Shown here one piece after another: positions 28,395 to 37,599 of a stretch of DNA of 64,000 bases; the first letter of the stretch is position 1, and each line of letters starts with the position of its first letter. The translations under genes were made by a program, and so were the position numbers. Location of the stretch: positions 755,583 to 819,582 of the forward strand of contig NZ_KB900536.1 in the NCBI RefSeq assembly GCF_000378965.1. Direction: 5' to 3'. This DNA comes from Thioalkalivibrio thiocyanodenitrificans ARhD 1 (lineage in GTDB: Bacteria > Pseudomonadota > Gammaproteobacteria > Ectothiorhodospirales > Ectothiorhodospiraceae). The notes beneath the pieces were generated by a model. That model worked only from the letters and a program-made list of their open reading frames with translations. It was not told where the DNA came from and made no database searches.

Positions 28395-29354
28395 ATGTTC
28401 AAGCTATTGAAACGATCCGCCCTGGTGGGCGCCTGCCTGGCCGGCGCCCTCGGTATGGCGGCCGGTCCCGCCGCTGCCGCGTTCCCGGAGCGCACGGTCA
28501 CCTACGTGAACCCGTTCAGCCCCGGCGGTGAGTGCGACATCGTCCAGCGCATGCAGCAGGAACCCCTCAAGCAGGAACTGGGGCAGGACGTGGTCATCGA
28601 GTACCGTGAAGGCGGCGGCGGCGCCGTGGGTTGGGCGCACGTGAGCCGGCAGCGGGCCGACGGCTACACCTTCGCCTGCTTCAGTATCCCGCATATCATC
28701 GCCCAGCCGATGGTCCGCAATCCCGGTTACCAGACCGACGATCTGCAGATCATCTACACCTACCACTCCACGCCGCAGGTCCTTGTGGTCCGCGAAGACA
28801 GCCCCTTCAAGACCCTCGAGGACTTCATCAACGCCGCCAAGGAAAACCCCGGTTCCATCACCGTGGGCGGCACCGGTACGGCCAGCGGCAACCACCTCGG
28901 CGCCGTGCGTCTCATGAGGGCGGCGGACATCCGCCTGACCTGGATTCCGTTCCCGGGTTCCGGCCCGACCATCCCGGCGCTCCAAGGTGGCCACGTGGGT
29001 GCGTTGATGACCAACTCCACCATGTACGTTCAGAACAAGGACCGGTTCCGTGCCCTGGCCGTGTCGACCGAGGAGCGCGTGCCGTTCATCCCGGACGTGC
29101 CCACCTTCAAGGAACTGGGTTACGACGTGATCGAGGCCATCTACCGCGGCGCCCTGGGTCCCGCGGGCATGCCTGAGGAGGCCGTCAACCGCATCGCCGA
29201 GGCCCTGGACAAGGTGAACCGCGCCCAGGCAGAGCGCAAGCAGGAGATGGGCTTCCAGATGCACTATTACGGTCCGAAGGAAAGTGCCGAGCTCGTGGAG
29301 CGTCTGAAGGTCGATTACGGGGCGCTGCTCGAAGAACTGGGCATGGCCCGGTAA
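28395..29354 (+). CDS. slcH: TTT-type periplasmic solute-binding protein (SlcH-like)
   Basis: A 319-residue Bug/TctC-family binding protein with a signal peptide (MFKLLKRSALVGACLAGAL to AAAAFPERT). The ATG at 28395 follows GGAGG at six bases and fits the signal peptide; an upstream ATG does not. It has the family loops YVNPFSPGGECD and GGTGTASGNHLG. Binding proteins of this family bring carboxylates to a TctAB-type membrane pair. Sulfolactate is the likely ligand from context; a sulfonated dicarboxylate is possible. Confidence 0.85.
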   Translation: MFKLLKRSALVGACLAGALGMAAGPAAAAFPERTVTYVNPFSPGGECDIVQRMQQEPLKQELGQDVVIEYREGGGGAVGWAHVSRQRADGYTFACFSIPHIIAQPMVRNPGYQTDDLQIIYTYHSTPQVLVVREDSPFKTLEDFINAAKENPGSITVGGTGTASGNHLGAVRLMRAADIRLTWIPFPGSGPTIPALQGGHVGALMTNSTMYVQNKDRFRALAVSTEERVPFIPDVPTFKELGYDVIEAIYRGALGPAGMPEEAVNRIAEALDKVNRAQAERKQEMGFQMHYYGPKESAELVERLKVDYGALLEELGMAR

Positions 29355-29380
29355 TCACCATCTTTATGTAGGAACTGAAC

Positions 29381-29414
29381 CGTTGAACGGGGTCCCCAGG
29401 GACCCCGTTCAACG
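29381..29414 (+). promoter_or_regulatory. Strong hairpin between binding-protein and permease genes
   Basis: A perfect 16-bp inverted repeat (29381-29396 and 29399-29414) with a two-base centre, so about 14 bp would form in RNA. No T-run follows. Such hairpins after binding-protein genes commonly protect the upstream message and reduce expression of the membrane subunits, which fits the stoichiometry needed here. Confidence 0.7.
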
Positions 29415-29549
29415 ATTTCAGGAGGCATCCCGTGCTTCCGGGCCGCCTCAATGGTTCTCACCCGTACCGTTCAAAGCGGGCGGAGATGTACCGGGACAAC
29501 GTCCCGCAAACACGTACGATACCTATCCAGACTCAGAGGCGACGCCGAC

Positions 29550-31073
29550 GTGATCGAATCTGTCATTTCCGGCTTGATGGCCGTTCTCGGCTGGGAAGCC
29601 CTGTTGCTGGTCGTCGCGGGCACGATCGTCGGCCTGTTCGTCGGCTCGGTGCCCGGGCTCACGGCCACCATGGCCCTGGCGCTGCTGGTGCCGTTCACAT
29701 TCACCATGGATCCGCTCAGCGCGATGGTGCTGCTCGGAGCGGTCTACGTATCTTCCATGTATGGCGGAGCATTCACCGCCATCCTGATCAACACGCCGGG
29801 AACGCCGGGGGCCATCGCAACGACCCTCGACGGATATCCCATGGCACAACAAGGCAAGGCGGAACTGGCCATTCTGGCCGCCACCGTGGCATCGGTGGTG
29901 GGCGGCATCATCAGCGTCATCTTCGTTTTGCTGCTTGCAGCACCGCTGACCGAGATCGCCATCCGGTTCGGGCCTGCGGAGTATTTCTGGGTGGCGGTCC
30001 TGGGCCTCAGCCTGATCGGCGCGCTGTCCACGGGCTCCCTGGTCAAGGGCCTCCTCGGCGGCGCTATCGGCATGCTCATCGGCACCATCGGAGTGTCACC
30101 CCTGGGCGGCGAATCGCGATTCCTGTTCGGCACGTCCACCCTGCAGGGGGGCGTGAACCTACTGGTGGCCCTGATCGGCATCTTCGCCATACCCGAACTC
30201 ATCCGGCTCGCGGCAACCGCCATGCGTACGGTCGACGTCGATTACTCGCGAGGCGGCGAAAAACTCAGTCACGTCTTCAGGATCACCCTGGCAAAGCCTT
30301 TCAACGTCATCCGGTCATCGGTGATCGGGCTGATCATCGGCATCATCCCGGGCGCGGGCAACAACGTGGCGGGCCTGGTGGCCTACAACGAGGCGAAGCG
30401 TGCCTCCAGTGACTCCCAGAGTTTCGGCAAGGGCAACGTGGACGGGGTGATCGCCTCGGAAGCCAGCAACAACGCGGCCGTGGCAGGCAGTGTCGTGCCC
30501 CTGCTCACGCTGGGTGTCCCCGGTTCGCCGCCGGCGGCAGTGATGCTGGGCGCGCTCATGCTGCACGGTATCCGGCCCGGCACGGCCCTGTTTGTGGAGA
30601 CCGGCACCCTCGCCTACGGGTTCATATTCTCCCTTGGCGTATCCGCGATCGCACTGCTGGTGGTGGGCGTGATCGGCGGCCGGCTCATCTGCCGGGCGGT
30701 CTGCTCGGTACCGCTCGGCTACCTGGTTCCGACGATCGCGTTCATGACCATCCTGGGCGCCTACTCGATGCGCAACAGCCTGGTGGACGTGTTCATGATG
30801 ATCGGACTCGGGGTGTTCGCCTACGTGGTGCGCTACTTCGGCATCCAGGCTGCACCGATCGCTCTGGGGCTCATTCTCGGGCCGATCGCCGAAGACGGGT
30901 TCGGCATGGCCATGCTTCAGGGCACCGCCCGCTTCGGCCCGGACGCGGCCGCACTGGCGCTGTTCACCAATCCGTTATCGTGGATGCTGATCGCCCTGAC
31001 GGTACTGACCCTGATCTGGCCCGCGGTCCAGAACTACCGTGGCCGCAAACGTATCCTGGTACAAGGCGAGTGA
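29550..31073 (+). CDS. TTT transporter large membrane subunit (TctA family)
   Basis: A 507-residue protein with about twelve hydrophobic segments and the conserved loops GLFVGSVPGLTATMALALL, GAFTAILINTPGTPGAIATT and ASNNAAVAGSVVPLLTLGVPGSP. I place the start at the GTG at 29550, which gives the usual family length and has GAGG about ten bases upstream; an upstream ATG at 29451 would add an unlikely basic tail. It imports the ligand of the preceding binding protein with a cation gradient. Confidence 0.88.
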   Translation: MIESVISGLMAVLGWEALLLVVAGTIVGLFVGSVPGLTATMALALLVPFTFTMDPLSAMVLLGAVYVSSMYGGAFTAILINTPGTPGAIATTLDGYPMAQQGKAELAILAATVASVVGGIISVIFVLLLAAPLTEIAIRFGPAEYFWVAVLGLSLIGALSTGSLVKGLLGGAIGMLIGTIGVSPLGGESRFLFGTSTLQGGVNLLVALIGIFAIPELIRLAATAMRTVDVDYSRGGEKLSHVFRITLAKPFNVIRSSVIGLIIGIIPGAGNNVAGLVAYNEAKRASSDSQSFGKGNVDGVIASEASNNAAVAGSVVPLLTLGVPGSPPAAVMLGALMLHGIRPGTALFVETGTLAYGFIFSLGVSAIALLVVGVIGGRLICRAVCSVPLGYLVPTIAFMTILGAYSMRNSLVDVFMMIGLGVFAYVVRYFGIQAAPIALGLILGPIAEDGFGMAMLQGTARFGPDAAALALFTNPLSWMLIALTVLTLIWPAVQNYRGRKRILVQGE

Positions 31074-31077
31074 TGAC

Positions 31078-31560
31078 ATGACGAACATGAAATCTTACAA
31101 CACCGATCTCATCGCCGGCGCCGGGGCCCTGGCCATCGCCGCCCTGTTCGGCTTTGCGCGCGAGCCCTGGACACCGTTGAGTGCACGCTGGCCCAACGCC
31201 ATCCTGGTGTTCATCCTGATCTGCGCCGTGTTCCTGCTCATCCGTGCCTTTATCAAGCCGGAGCGCTCCCCGCTGTTCGATGAAGGCAGCCGGGTGCGCA
31301 TGGCGGTCTCGGTCGTCCTGCTGCTGGTGTGGGCAACAATGATGGAGTATCTGGGTTTTGTCGTCACCAGCGTCCTGATCTTCTACGCCTTCTGGTGGTA
31401 TGTGACCCGGGCCGCCAAGAAAGTGGAGGGCGATGCTTCCCCCATCGGCCTGATCGCCTATCTCCGGGCCGCCGGGGTCGTTATCGCGCTGGTCGGCACG
31501 TTCTATTTCATATTTGCCAGGTATCTCTATGTGCCGCTCCCGCGGGGAATCCTCATCTAG
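31078..31560 (+). CDS. TTT transporter small membrane subunit (TctB family)
   Basis: A 160-residue protein with four hydrophobic segments, typical of TctB (NTDLIAGAGALAIAALFGF, VVLLLVWATMMEYLGFVVTS). It begins four bases after the large subunit stop. Together with the two preceding genes it forms the tripartite tricarboxylate transporter. The order here is binding protein, large, small. Confidence 0.82.
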   Translation: MTNMKSYNTDLIAGAGALAIAALFGFAREPWTPLSARWPNAILVFILICAVFLLIRAFIKPERSPLFDEGSRVRMAVSVVLLLVWATMMEYLGFVVTSVLIFYAFWWYVTRAAKKVEGDASPIGLIAYLRAAGVVIALVGTFYFIFARYLYVPLPRGILI

Positions 31561-31602
31561 GGTGCGCCCGGAGAATCGTTAACTCAAAGGAGAGTCCGTT
31601 TC

Positions 31603-32613
31603 ATGCACCTGTCCCGCTATCCCCGTCTGCACTTCGCGCATCTCCCGACTCCGCTGGAGCCCATGGAGGCCCTGTCGAAGGAACTCGGAGGGCCCCGGTT
31701 ATGGATCAAGCGCGATGATTGCACCGGGCTGGCCACCGGCGGCAACAAGACCCGCAAACTGGAGTTCCTGATGGCCGATGCCCTGGACCAGGGCTGCGAC
31801 ACGGTGATCACCCAAGGGGCGGTCCAGTCCAACCACGCCCGCCAGACGGCGGCCATCTCTGCCAAGCTGGGATTGCAGTGCCACATCCTGTTGGAGAACC
31901 GTACCGGCTCCTCTGACCCGGATTACCTGGGCAACGGCAATGTACTGCTGGACAGGCTGCTGGGCGCCAGTGTCTCCACCCGTCCGGGCGGTGCGGACAT
32001 GGCCCGCGAGATGGACCTGCTCGCGGACCAACTGCGCGCGGACGGACACAAGCCCTACATCATCCCGGGCGGCGGTTCCAATCCGGTGGGTGCCCTGGGC
32101 TACGTGAATGCCGCGCTGGAGCTGCTCACCCAGGCCAATGCCATGGGGCTTCGCATCGACCACGTGGTCCATGCGACCGGCAGTGCGGGCACCCAGGCCG
32201 GTCTCGTCACCGGGCTGTCGGGCGCGCGCAGCGGCATCCCCGTACTGGGCATCAGCGTCCGTGCGCCCCGGGAGGTTCAGGAAAAGGCGGTGTTCGAACT
32301 CGCGCGGCGTACGGCAGAGCATCTGGGCATCGGTGACGTGATCGCCCGGGAGGACGTGGTGGCCAACAGTGACTACGTAGGCGAAGGCTATGCCCTGCCC
32401 ACGGAGGGCATGGTGGAGGCCGTCAAGCTGCTGGGCCGCACCGAGGCGATCCTGCTTGATCCCGTCTATTCCGGCAAGGGCATGGCGGGCCTGATCGATC
32501 TGGTCCGCAAGGGTCACTTCAGGAAGACCGACAACGTGGTGTTCCTGCATACCGGGGGCAGCGCTGCCTTGTTCGGTTATCCGGACATCTACGGGTTATC
32601 GCCGGAGGGTTGA
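31603..32613 (+). CDS. cuyA: L-cysteate sulfo-lyase CuyA-like PLP enzyme
   Basis: A 336-residue PLP enzyme of the D-cysteine desulfhydrase/ACC deaminase family. [13 protein letters not shown] supplies the PLP Lys49, with [12 protein letters not shown] and the phosphate loop [10 protein letters not shown]. CuyA releases sulfite and ammonia from L-cysteate, giving pyruvate. D-cysteine desulfhydrase is the close alternative by sequence, and the sulfonate context decides for CuyA. AAGGAG precedes the ATG at eight or nine bases. Confidence 0.82.
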   Translation: MHLSRYPRLHFAHLPTPLEPMEALSKELGGPRLWIKRDDCTGLATGGNKTRKLEFLMADALDQGCDTVITQGAVQSNHARQTAAISAKLGLQCHILLENRTGSSDPDYLGNGNVLLDRLLGASVSTRPGGADMAREMDLLADQLRADGHKPYIIPGGGSNPVGALGYVNAALELLTQANAMGLRIDHVVHATGSAGTQAGLVTGLSGARSGIPVLGISVRAPREVQEKAVFELARRTAEHLGIGDVIAREDVVANSDYVGEGYALPTEGMVEAVKLLGRTEAILLDPVYSGKGMAGLIDLVRKGHFRKTDNVVFLHTGGSAALFGYPDIYGLSPEG

Positions 32614-32739
32614 CCAGGTATCCGTCCCGCGTTTCCAAATATCCAGATGATTCGGGTAACATAACTCAGTTGTAGAGGCTGCCCGGGTCCGCCGGAAAGG
32701 CCACTGAACCCTGGTGATCACGGACATGGAGATCCACGC

Positions 32740-33492
32740 ATGATAGATGGGACGATCAGCGCGGCCGATATCGGACACGGCCCCCTGTACAAGCGGGTCA
32801 AGAGCCTGTTGACCCAGAGCCTTGCCGATGGCGAATGGAAGCCCAACGAGGCCATCCCCAGCGAATCCCGCCTGGCCGAACGTTTCGATGTGAGCATCGG
32901 CACGGTGCGAAAGGCCATTGATGAACTGACCGCCGAACGCATCCTGGTGCGTCAGCAGGGGCGCGGCACCTTTGTCGCGGCCCATACCCAGAATCGCTTT
33001 CTCTATCACTTCTACCACGTGGTCGGCGAAGACGGCATCAAGCGCTTCCCCACCCCCGAGCTTCTGCAGTTCCGCCGCATCCGGGCGGAACCGAACGTGG
33101 CCATGCGCCTGGGCATCGAGAAGGGAGCACGGGTGATTCATGTGCGCAATCTGCTCCGCATCGAAGGTGCGCCGGTGGAAGTCAACGACATCTATCTGGA
33201 TGCCGAGGTCTTCGAGGGGCTGGATCGCGACACCTTCAGCAACCGGCCCGGCACGATCTATCAGCTCTACCAGGAACGCTTCCGGCTTAATATCATCCGC
33301 ACCATGGAACAGCTGCGCGCGGTGGCCATCGGAGAGACCGAGGCCCCCCTCCTGCAGCTGGCACAGAACGCACCCGTACTCCAGGTTACCCGAGTCGCCT
33401 ATACCTATCACTCCCAGCCGGTGGAATACCGTTGTTCCCTGGTGAACACGACCCATCACGTCTATCAGAGCGACCAGGAAGTCCGGGGGTGA
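32740..33492 (+). CDS. GntR (HutC-type) transcriptional regulator
   Basis: A 250-residue regulator with an N-terminal winged helix (residues 15-75: KPNEAIPSESRLAERFDVSIGTVRKAIDEL) and a C-terminal UTRA ligand domain (about 95-245). It is the only DNA-binding protein of the region and probably controls both the transport and desulfonation runs through the 17-bp sites. Known sulfolactate clusters also use other regulator families, so its ligand is unknown. GGAG precedes the ATG. Confidence 0.88.
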   Translation: MIDGTISAADIGHGPLYKRVKSLLTQSLADGEWKPNEAIPSESRLAERFDVSIGTVRKAIDELTAERILVRQQGRGTFVAAHTQNRFLYHFYHVVGEDGIKRFPTPELLQFRRIRAEPNVAMRLGIEKGARVIHVRNLLRIEGAPVEVNDIYLDAEVFEGLDRDTFSNRPGTIYQLYQERFRLNIIRTMEQLRAVAIGETEAPLLQLAQNAPVLQVTRVAYTYHSQPVEYRCSLVNTTHHVYQSDQEVRG

Positions 33493-33550
33493 GATGGCCG
33501 GATTCCTGTTCCAGGGAATCTGACACTCACTGCCGCCGGGGACGCCGCCG

Positions 33551-34441
33551 GTGAACGTGGCGTCCCTCCTCATTCCGACGTTTGCCCTGGTCCTGATCGG
33601 GTATCTGCTGCGCCGTTACGGCGGCTTCAGCCGACCCTTCTGGTCGGATCTGGAACGGCTCATTTACTACGTCCTGTTCCCTGCCCTGTTGTTCGGGGCC
33701 CTGGCAAGCCGTCCGCTGGAACTGGGCCAGGCGGCCCCGATGATCTACACGGGCGCGATCTTCATCGTCGCGGGCATGATCCTGGGTTACGGCGCGCGCT
33801 GGCTGTTCAGGCTGACGCCCATTGCGTTCGCATCCGCCTATCAGTGCAGCTTTCGGTTCAACGGCTACATCGGGTTCGCACTGCTTGGCAGTTTGTACGG
33901 CCAGGACGGTATCGCCGCCTTCGGTCTGCTCGTCGGCTTCATGGTCCCCCTCGCCAACGTGGCGTCCGTATGGGCGCTGGCCCATCACGGTCAGGGACGC
34001 CTGTGGCGCGAGATCCTCGGCAACCCGCTGATCCTGTCCACGTTCAGCGGGCTTGTGTGGGCGGGGCTGGGCCTCCCCCTCCCCGGCATGGTGGACACGA
34101 CTCTGCAGTTTCTGGGGCAGGCCGCCCTGCCGATGGGACTGATCGCCGTCGGCGCGGGACTGCGGATCGTGATCTCCGGGCACCAGATGGGCGCCCTGGT
34201 CTACCTGACGGCGGTCAAGCTGCTGGCCGTCCCTGCGATCGCCTGGTGGGTCGGTGGCTTGTTTGATCTTCAGGCGGAATATCTGGCCGCCGCGGTGGTC
34301 ATGGCTGCCCTGCCCACGGCATCTTCCGCCTACATCCTCACGGTGCGCATGGGAGGCGACGGCCCGCTGGTGGCGTCCATCGTCGCGGTGAACATGCTGG
34401 GGGCGATCGTTACGCTGTCGCTCTGGCTGTCGCTGTTGTAG
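33551..34441 (+). CDS. AEC (auxin efflux carrier) family membrane transporter
   Basis: A 296-residue protein with ten hydrophobic segments in two halves (MNVASLLIPTFALVLIGYLL, SFRFNGYIGFALLGSLYG, GLVWAGLGLPLPG, AAVVMAALPTASSAYI), the AEC pattern. The start is a GTG at 33551 without a strong ribosome site. Members move small organic acids or amino acids. It follows the GntR gene by 58 bases and may or may not belong to the sulfonate region; export of a carboxylate or sulfonate intermediate is possible. Confidence 0.8.
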   Translation: MNVASLLIPTFALVLIGYLLRRYGGFSRPFWSDLERLIYYVLFPALLFGALASRPLELGQAAPMIYTGAIFIVAGMILGYGARWLFRLTPIAFASAYQCSFRFNGYIGFALLGSLYGQDGIAAFGLLVGFMVPLANVASVWALAHHGQGRLWREILGNPLILSTFSGLVWAGLGLPLPGMVDTTLQFLGQAALPMGLIAVGAGLRIVISGHQMGALVYLTAVKLLAVPAIAWWVGGLFDLQAEYLAAAVVMAALPTASSAYILTVRMGGDGPLVASIVAVNMLGAIVTLSLWLSLL

Positions 34442-34445
34442 CCCT

Positions 34446-34510
34446 GTAGGAGCCCGCTCCCGCGGGCGATGCCGAAGCTCGGGCGATCGCCCACGGGAGT
34501 GGGCTCCTAC
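34446..34510. repeat. REP-like inverted repeat, copy 2
   Basis: 25-bp arms at 34446-34470 and 34486-34510 with two mismatches and a 15-base loop; the left arm begins GTAGGAGCCCGCTCCCG. It again lies between convergent genes (AEC carrier and mtiP). Confidence 0.87.
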
Positions 34511-34517
34511 AATGCTG

Positions 34518-35264
34518 TCACACTTCCTCGATGATCGCTTCCAGCAGGTGCCGCACGTTCGCCATGGCGGCGGCGATGTTCTCCTGGACCTCATCCATGG
34601 TGATCTCCCCCTCGCCGCGCCCGGCTGCCCAGTTGGCCACCACCGCGCAGGTGGCATACGGCAGTTCCATTTCCCGTGCCAGCACCGCTTCGGGCATGCC
34701 GGTCATGCCCACCATGTCGCAGCCGTCACGCTCCAGGCGGTTGATCTCGGCAGCGGTCTCCAGGCGAGGGCCCTGGGTGGCGGCATAGGTGCCCTGCTCC
34801 ACGGCATCGATGCCGATCTTGCGGGCGGCGCCAATGAGCCGCTGCCGCAGCACGCCGTCGTAGGGCTCGGTGAAGTCCACGTGGGTCACGTGGGTGAGAT
34901 CCTGGTCGAAGAAGGTGTGCGCACGGGACCAGGTGTAATCGATGATCTGATCCGGAAAGGCAATCCGGCGGGGGCGCATCTCCGGATGGATGCCGCCGAC
35001 GGCGGCAACCGCCACCACGCCATGGACACCGGCATGCTTGAGTGCCCAGAGGTTGGCCCGGTAATTCACCTGGTGCGGGGGAATCGTATGGCTGTAGCCG
35101 TGACGCGCCAGGAACACCACCTCGCGACCGGCCAGGATGCCGTGGGTGAGCGGGCCCGAGGGTTCTCCATACGGGGTGTGCATCACCTCCCGACGGGATA
35201 TCTCCAGCCCCTTGAGAGAGGTGAGGCCCGTGCCTCCGATAATGGCCAGGATGGTGTCAGTCAT
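34518..35264 (-). CDS. mtiP: S-methyl-5'-thioinosine/thioadenosine phosphorylase
   Basis: A 248-residue purine nucleoside phosphorylase of the MTAP type (IIGGTGL, FLARHGYSHTIPPHQVNYRAN, TQGPRLETAAEI, MVGMTGMPEAVLARE). The start at 35264 is where the family begins (MTDTILAIIGG). I favour methylthioinosine phosphorylase because gammaproteobacteria such as Pseudomonas use that route and because hpt, which consumes the hypoxanthine product, is the neighbouring gene. Methylthioadenosine specificity cannot be excluded. Confidence 0.82.
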   Translation of the reverse strand: MTDTILAIIGGTGLTSLKGLEISRREVMHTPYGEPSGPLTHGILAGREVVFLARHGYSHTIPPHQVNYRANLWALKHAGVHGVVAVAAVGGIHPEMRPRRIAFPDQIIDYTWSRAHTFFDQDLTHVTHVDFTEPYDGVLRQRLIGAARKIGIDAVEQGTYAATQGPRLETAAEINRLERDGCDMVGMTGMPEAVLAREMELPYATCAVVANWAAGRGEGEITMDEVQENIAAAMANVRHLLEAIIEEV

Positions 35265-35381
35265 GATGTGTTGCCCATGGGTTCGTGGCGGGCCCGGACA
35301 GGCGGGCGGATCCACGCCCGTTCAGCCGGCAGGGCCTGAGCGTGCTGCGGCACGCCACTGGTCCGGCCCATAAGAATGCAT

Positions 35382-35939
35382 TCACATGCCGTTCACTGCA
35401 TAGATGCCCGCGGCGTTGCGCAGGTACTCCTTGTAGTCCATGCCATAACCGAACACGTAGCGGTCCTCCACCTCCACGCCCACGAAATCCGCCTGAATAT
35501 GCGGATCACGACGCTCGTGCCGCTTGAGCACGAGCACGGCGCTGTACACGGCGGCGGCATCATGCTGATGGCAGTAGTCCAGGATGCCCGACAGCGTTCG
35601 GCCCTCGTCCAGGATATCGTCGATCACCAGAACGGTACGGCCTTCCAGCGGAAACTGGGGACGCACCAGCCAATGAAGTTCCGCGGCCCCCTCGACGTCT
35701 CCCCGGTAGCGGGTGGCATGCAGATAATCCAGCTGCAGGGGGAAGTTCAGCCGGGTGAGAAGGTGGCCGGCGGCCACCAGGCCGCCATTCATGACGCAGA
35801 GGATGAGCGGGTCGCGATCGCCCAGGACTTGCGTGATCTCGCGGCCCAGACGATCCAGGGCCTGTTCCACCGATGCCCGGTCGTGAAGGCAGTCCGCTTC
35901 GCGCCATACCCGCGCCGCCTGTTCGGCAGTGATCGTCAT
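35382..35939 (-). CDS. hpt: Hypoxanthine-guanine phosphoribosyltransferase
   Basis: A 185-residue type I phosphoribosyltransferase with the PRPP-binding loop RTVLVIDDILDEGRTL and LCVMNGGLVAAGHLL. It salvages hypoxanthine or guanine to IMP or GMP. Located 117 bases upstream of mtiP on the same strand, it would take up the hypoxanthine that the phosphorylase releases. Confidence 0.88.
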   Translation of the reverse strand: MTITAEQAARVWREADCLHDRASVEQALDRLGREITQVLGDRDPLILCVMNGGLVAAGHLLTRLNFPLQLDYLHATRYRGDVEGAAELHWLVRPQFPLEGRTVLVIDDILDEGRTLSGILDYCHQHDAAAVYSAVLVLKRHERRDPHIQADFVGVEVEDRYVFGYGMDYKEYLRNAAGIYAVNGM

Positions 35940-35983
35940 TGTGCCAGCTTACCGCCGACGGCCGAGGATGACACCCTGACCCG

Positions 35984-36352
35984 TCAATACGTGAAAGTGA
36001 CGGTGTTGTCGTCCATGGCCTCGCTGATCACGTACGCGCCACCGACGGTTTCATCGATCTCGGGAATCAGGTCATCGCCCCACAGGTCCAGGGTGGGCGT
36101 ACAGACCTTGAACTTGACGCCCGCTTCGGCTGCATCCTTGATGAAGTCATACACCGATCTGGGGCTTCCTTCCTGGATGAACAGCTTCTCCGCCACGCCC
36201 TTCCTGGCAAGTTCGCCGGCGCGCCCGGTCATGATCACCTCCACTTCGTATTCCATGGCGGCGGCCACGGTGGCCTGGAAGAATGGCGCCCCCAGTTCCG
36301 ACGGGTTGGTGGGGTCGGTGTTGACCATGACGATCAGCAGCTTGTCAGCCAT
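35984..36352 (-). CDS. DsrE-family protein
   Basis: A 122-residue protein with the DsrE/DsrF-like fold pattern (MADKLLIVMVNTDPTNPSEL, EVEVIMTGRAGELARKGVAE, GVKFKVCTPTLDLWG). One conserved-looking Cys lies in KVCTPTL. Relatives take part in sulfur relay or are uncharacterised, and I assign no function. The start at 36352 has CCGGAG about twelve bases upstream. Confidence 0.8.
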   Translation of the reverse strand: MADKLLIVMVNTDPTNPSELGAPFFQATVAAAMEYEVEVIMTGRAGELARKGVAEKLFIQEGSPRSVYDFIKDAAEAGVKFKVCTPTLDLWGDDLIPEIDETVGGAYVISEAMDDNTVTFTY

Positions 36353-36555
36353 AACGGTATGTCTCCGGAGCAGGGTCGCTTTCAGACAAAGTGCCGCATT
36401 ATAGGCATGCCACACGGCCAAGACCAGCCGCCCGGCAGTACCCGCAAGACGCGATTCGCCTCCGGCGGGCACGTTGATCATAACTCCGACGCGGCCGGCC
36501 GATCCGCTCGCCGTGACGGGCTGTGCTCGCCAGGAACGATGGGGAGATATGCGGG

Positions 36556-37599
36556 CTAGACATCCAGTTCCAGAAGCGGCGAGTCATCAAGGTTTTCCAT
36601 CGCCTGCCGTGCCCGGCGCCAGGCAGCGGACTCCACGAGCACGTCCCAGGCGATGCCCTTGCGTCCGTGCATGCGGACCAGCCGCGCGATGGAGACCGGA
36701 TCCGGCTCCTCGTCGAGGGCGTCCAGGACCCGCACCGCGGCATCCGGATGATTGCAGACAAGCACCATGTCGCAACCCGCCCCGAGCGCGGCGCGGGCCC
36801 GCTCCGGAAAATCACCCATGCACTCGGCGCCGGCCATGCTCAGATCGTCGCTGAAGATCACGCCCGCGAAGCCCAGCCGTTCACGCAGCACCCCGCGCAA
36901 CCAATGGCTGGAGAATCCAGCCGGCAGCGAATCGCATTGTTCGTAGATCACGTGGGCAGGCATGATCCCGGCCAGCCCGTAATGAATCATGCGCTCAAAA
37001 GGCAGGATATCGCCGTCCAGGTCCGCCGGATCGCGCCGGTCCACCGGCAGCGCCAGGTGGGAGTCCTCGCGTACCCCGCCGTGGCCGGGAAAATGCTTCC
37101 CCACCGCTGCCATGCCAGCGTGCCCCATGCCACTCATGAAATGACGGGCCAGATCGGCCACCACCTCGGCGTCCCGATGAAACGCCCGGTCTCCGATAAC
37201 CCCGCTCAGGCCGTGGGACAGATCCAGGACCGGGGCGAAACTGAAATCGACTCCCACCGCGCGCAACTCAGACGCCATCAGCCATCCGGCCATGCGTGAC
37301 AGCTCCCGTGCACGTGCCGGGTCGCGGTCATGACATTCCCCCAGCCGCGCCGCCGCAGGCAACCGGGTGAAGCCTTCCCGGAAGCGCTGCACCCGGCCCC
37401 CTTCGTGGTCCACGGCCACGAGAAGCCGTGGCGTACGCAGGGCATGGATCTCCCGGACGAGTTCCGTGAGTTGCGCGACAGACTCGAAATTGCGGGTGAA
37501 CAGGATCACGCCGCCCGCGCGCGAATGAGCCAGCAGGCGCGCTTCCGTCCGGGACAGCGAAACGCCCTGCAGATCGAGCATGACCGGGCCCAGAGACAT
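36556..37599 (-). CDS. nagZ: Beta-N-acetylhexosaminidase NagZ
   Basis: A 347-residue family 3 glycosidase of cell-wall recycling. VAVDHEGGRVQRFR and the loop GKHFPGHGGVREDSH (catalytic His) are present, as is the nucleophile Asp in IFSDDLSMAGA. It removes GlcNAc from anhydromuropeptides in the cytoplasm. I place the start at 37599 (AAGG upstream); the frame is open 279 bases further but that part has no family likeness. Confidence 0.93.
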   Translation of the reverse strand: MSLGPVMLDLQGVSLSRTEARLLAHSRAGGVILFTRNFESVAQLTELVREIHALRTPRLLVAVDHEGGRVQRFREGFTRLPAAARLGECHDRDPARARELSRMAGWLMASELRAVGVDFSFAPVLDLSHGLSGVIGDRAFHRDAEVVADLARHFMSGMGHAGMAAVGKHFPGHGGVREDSHLALPVDRRDPADLDGDILPFERMIHYGLAGIMPAHVIYEQCDSLPAGFSSHWLRGVLRERLGFAGVIFSDDLSMAGAECMGDFPERARAALGAGCDMVLVCNHPDAAVRVLDALDEEPDPVSIARLVRMHGRKGIAWDVLVESAAWRRARQAMENLDDSPLLELDV

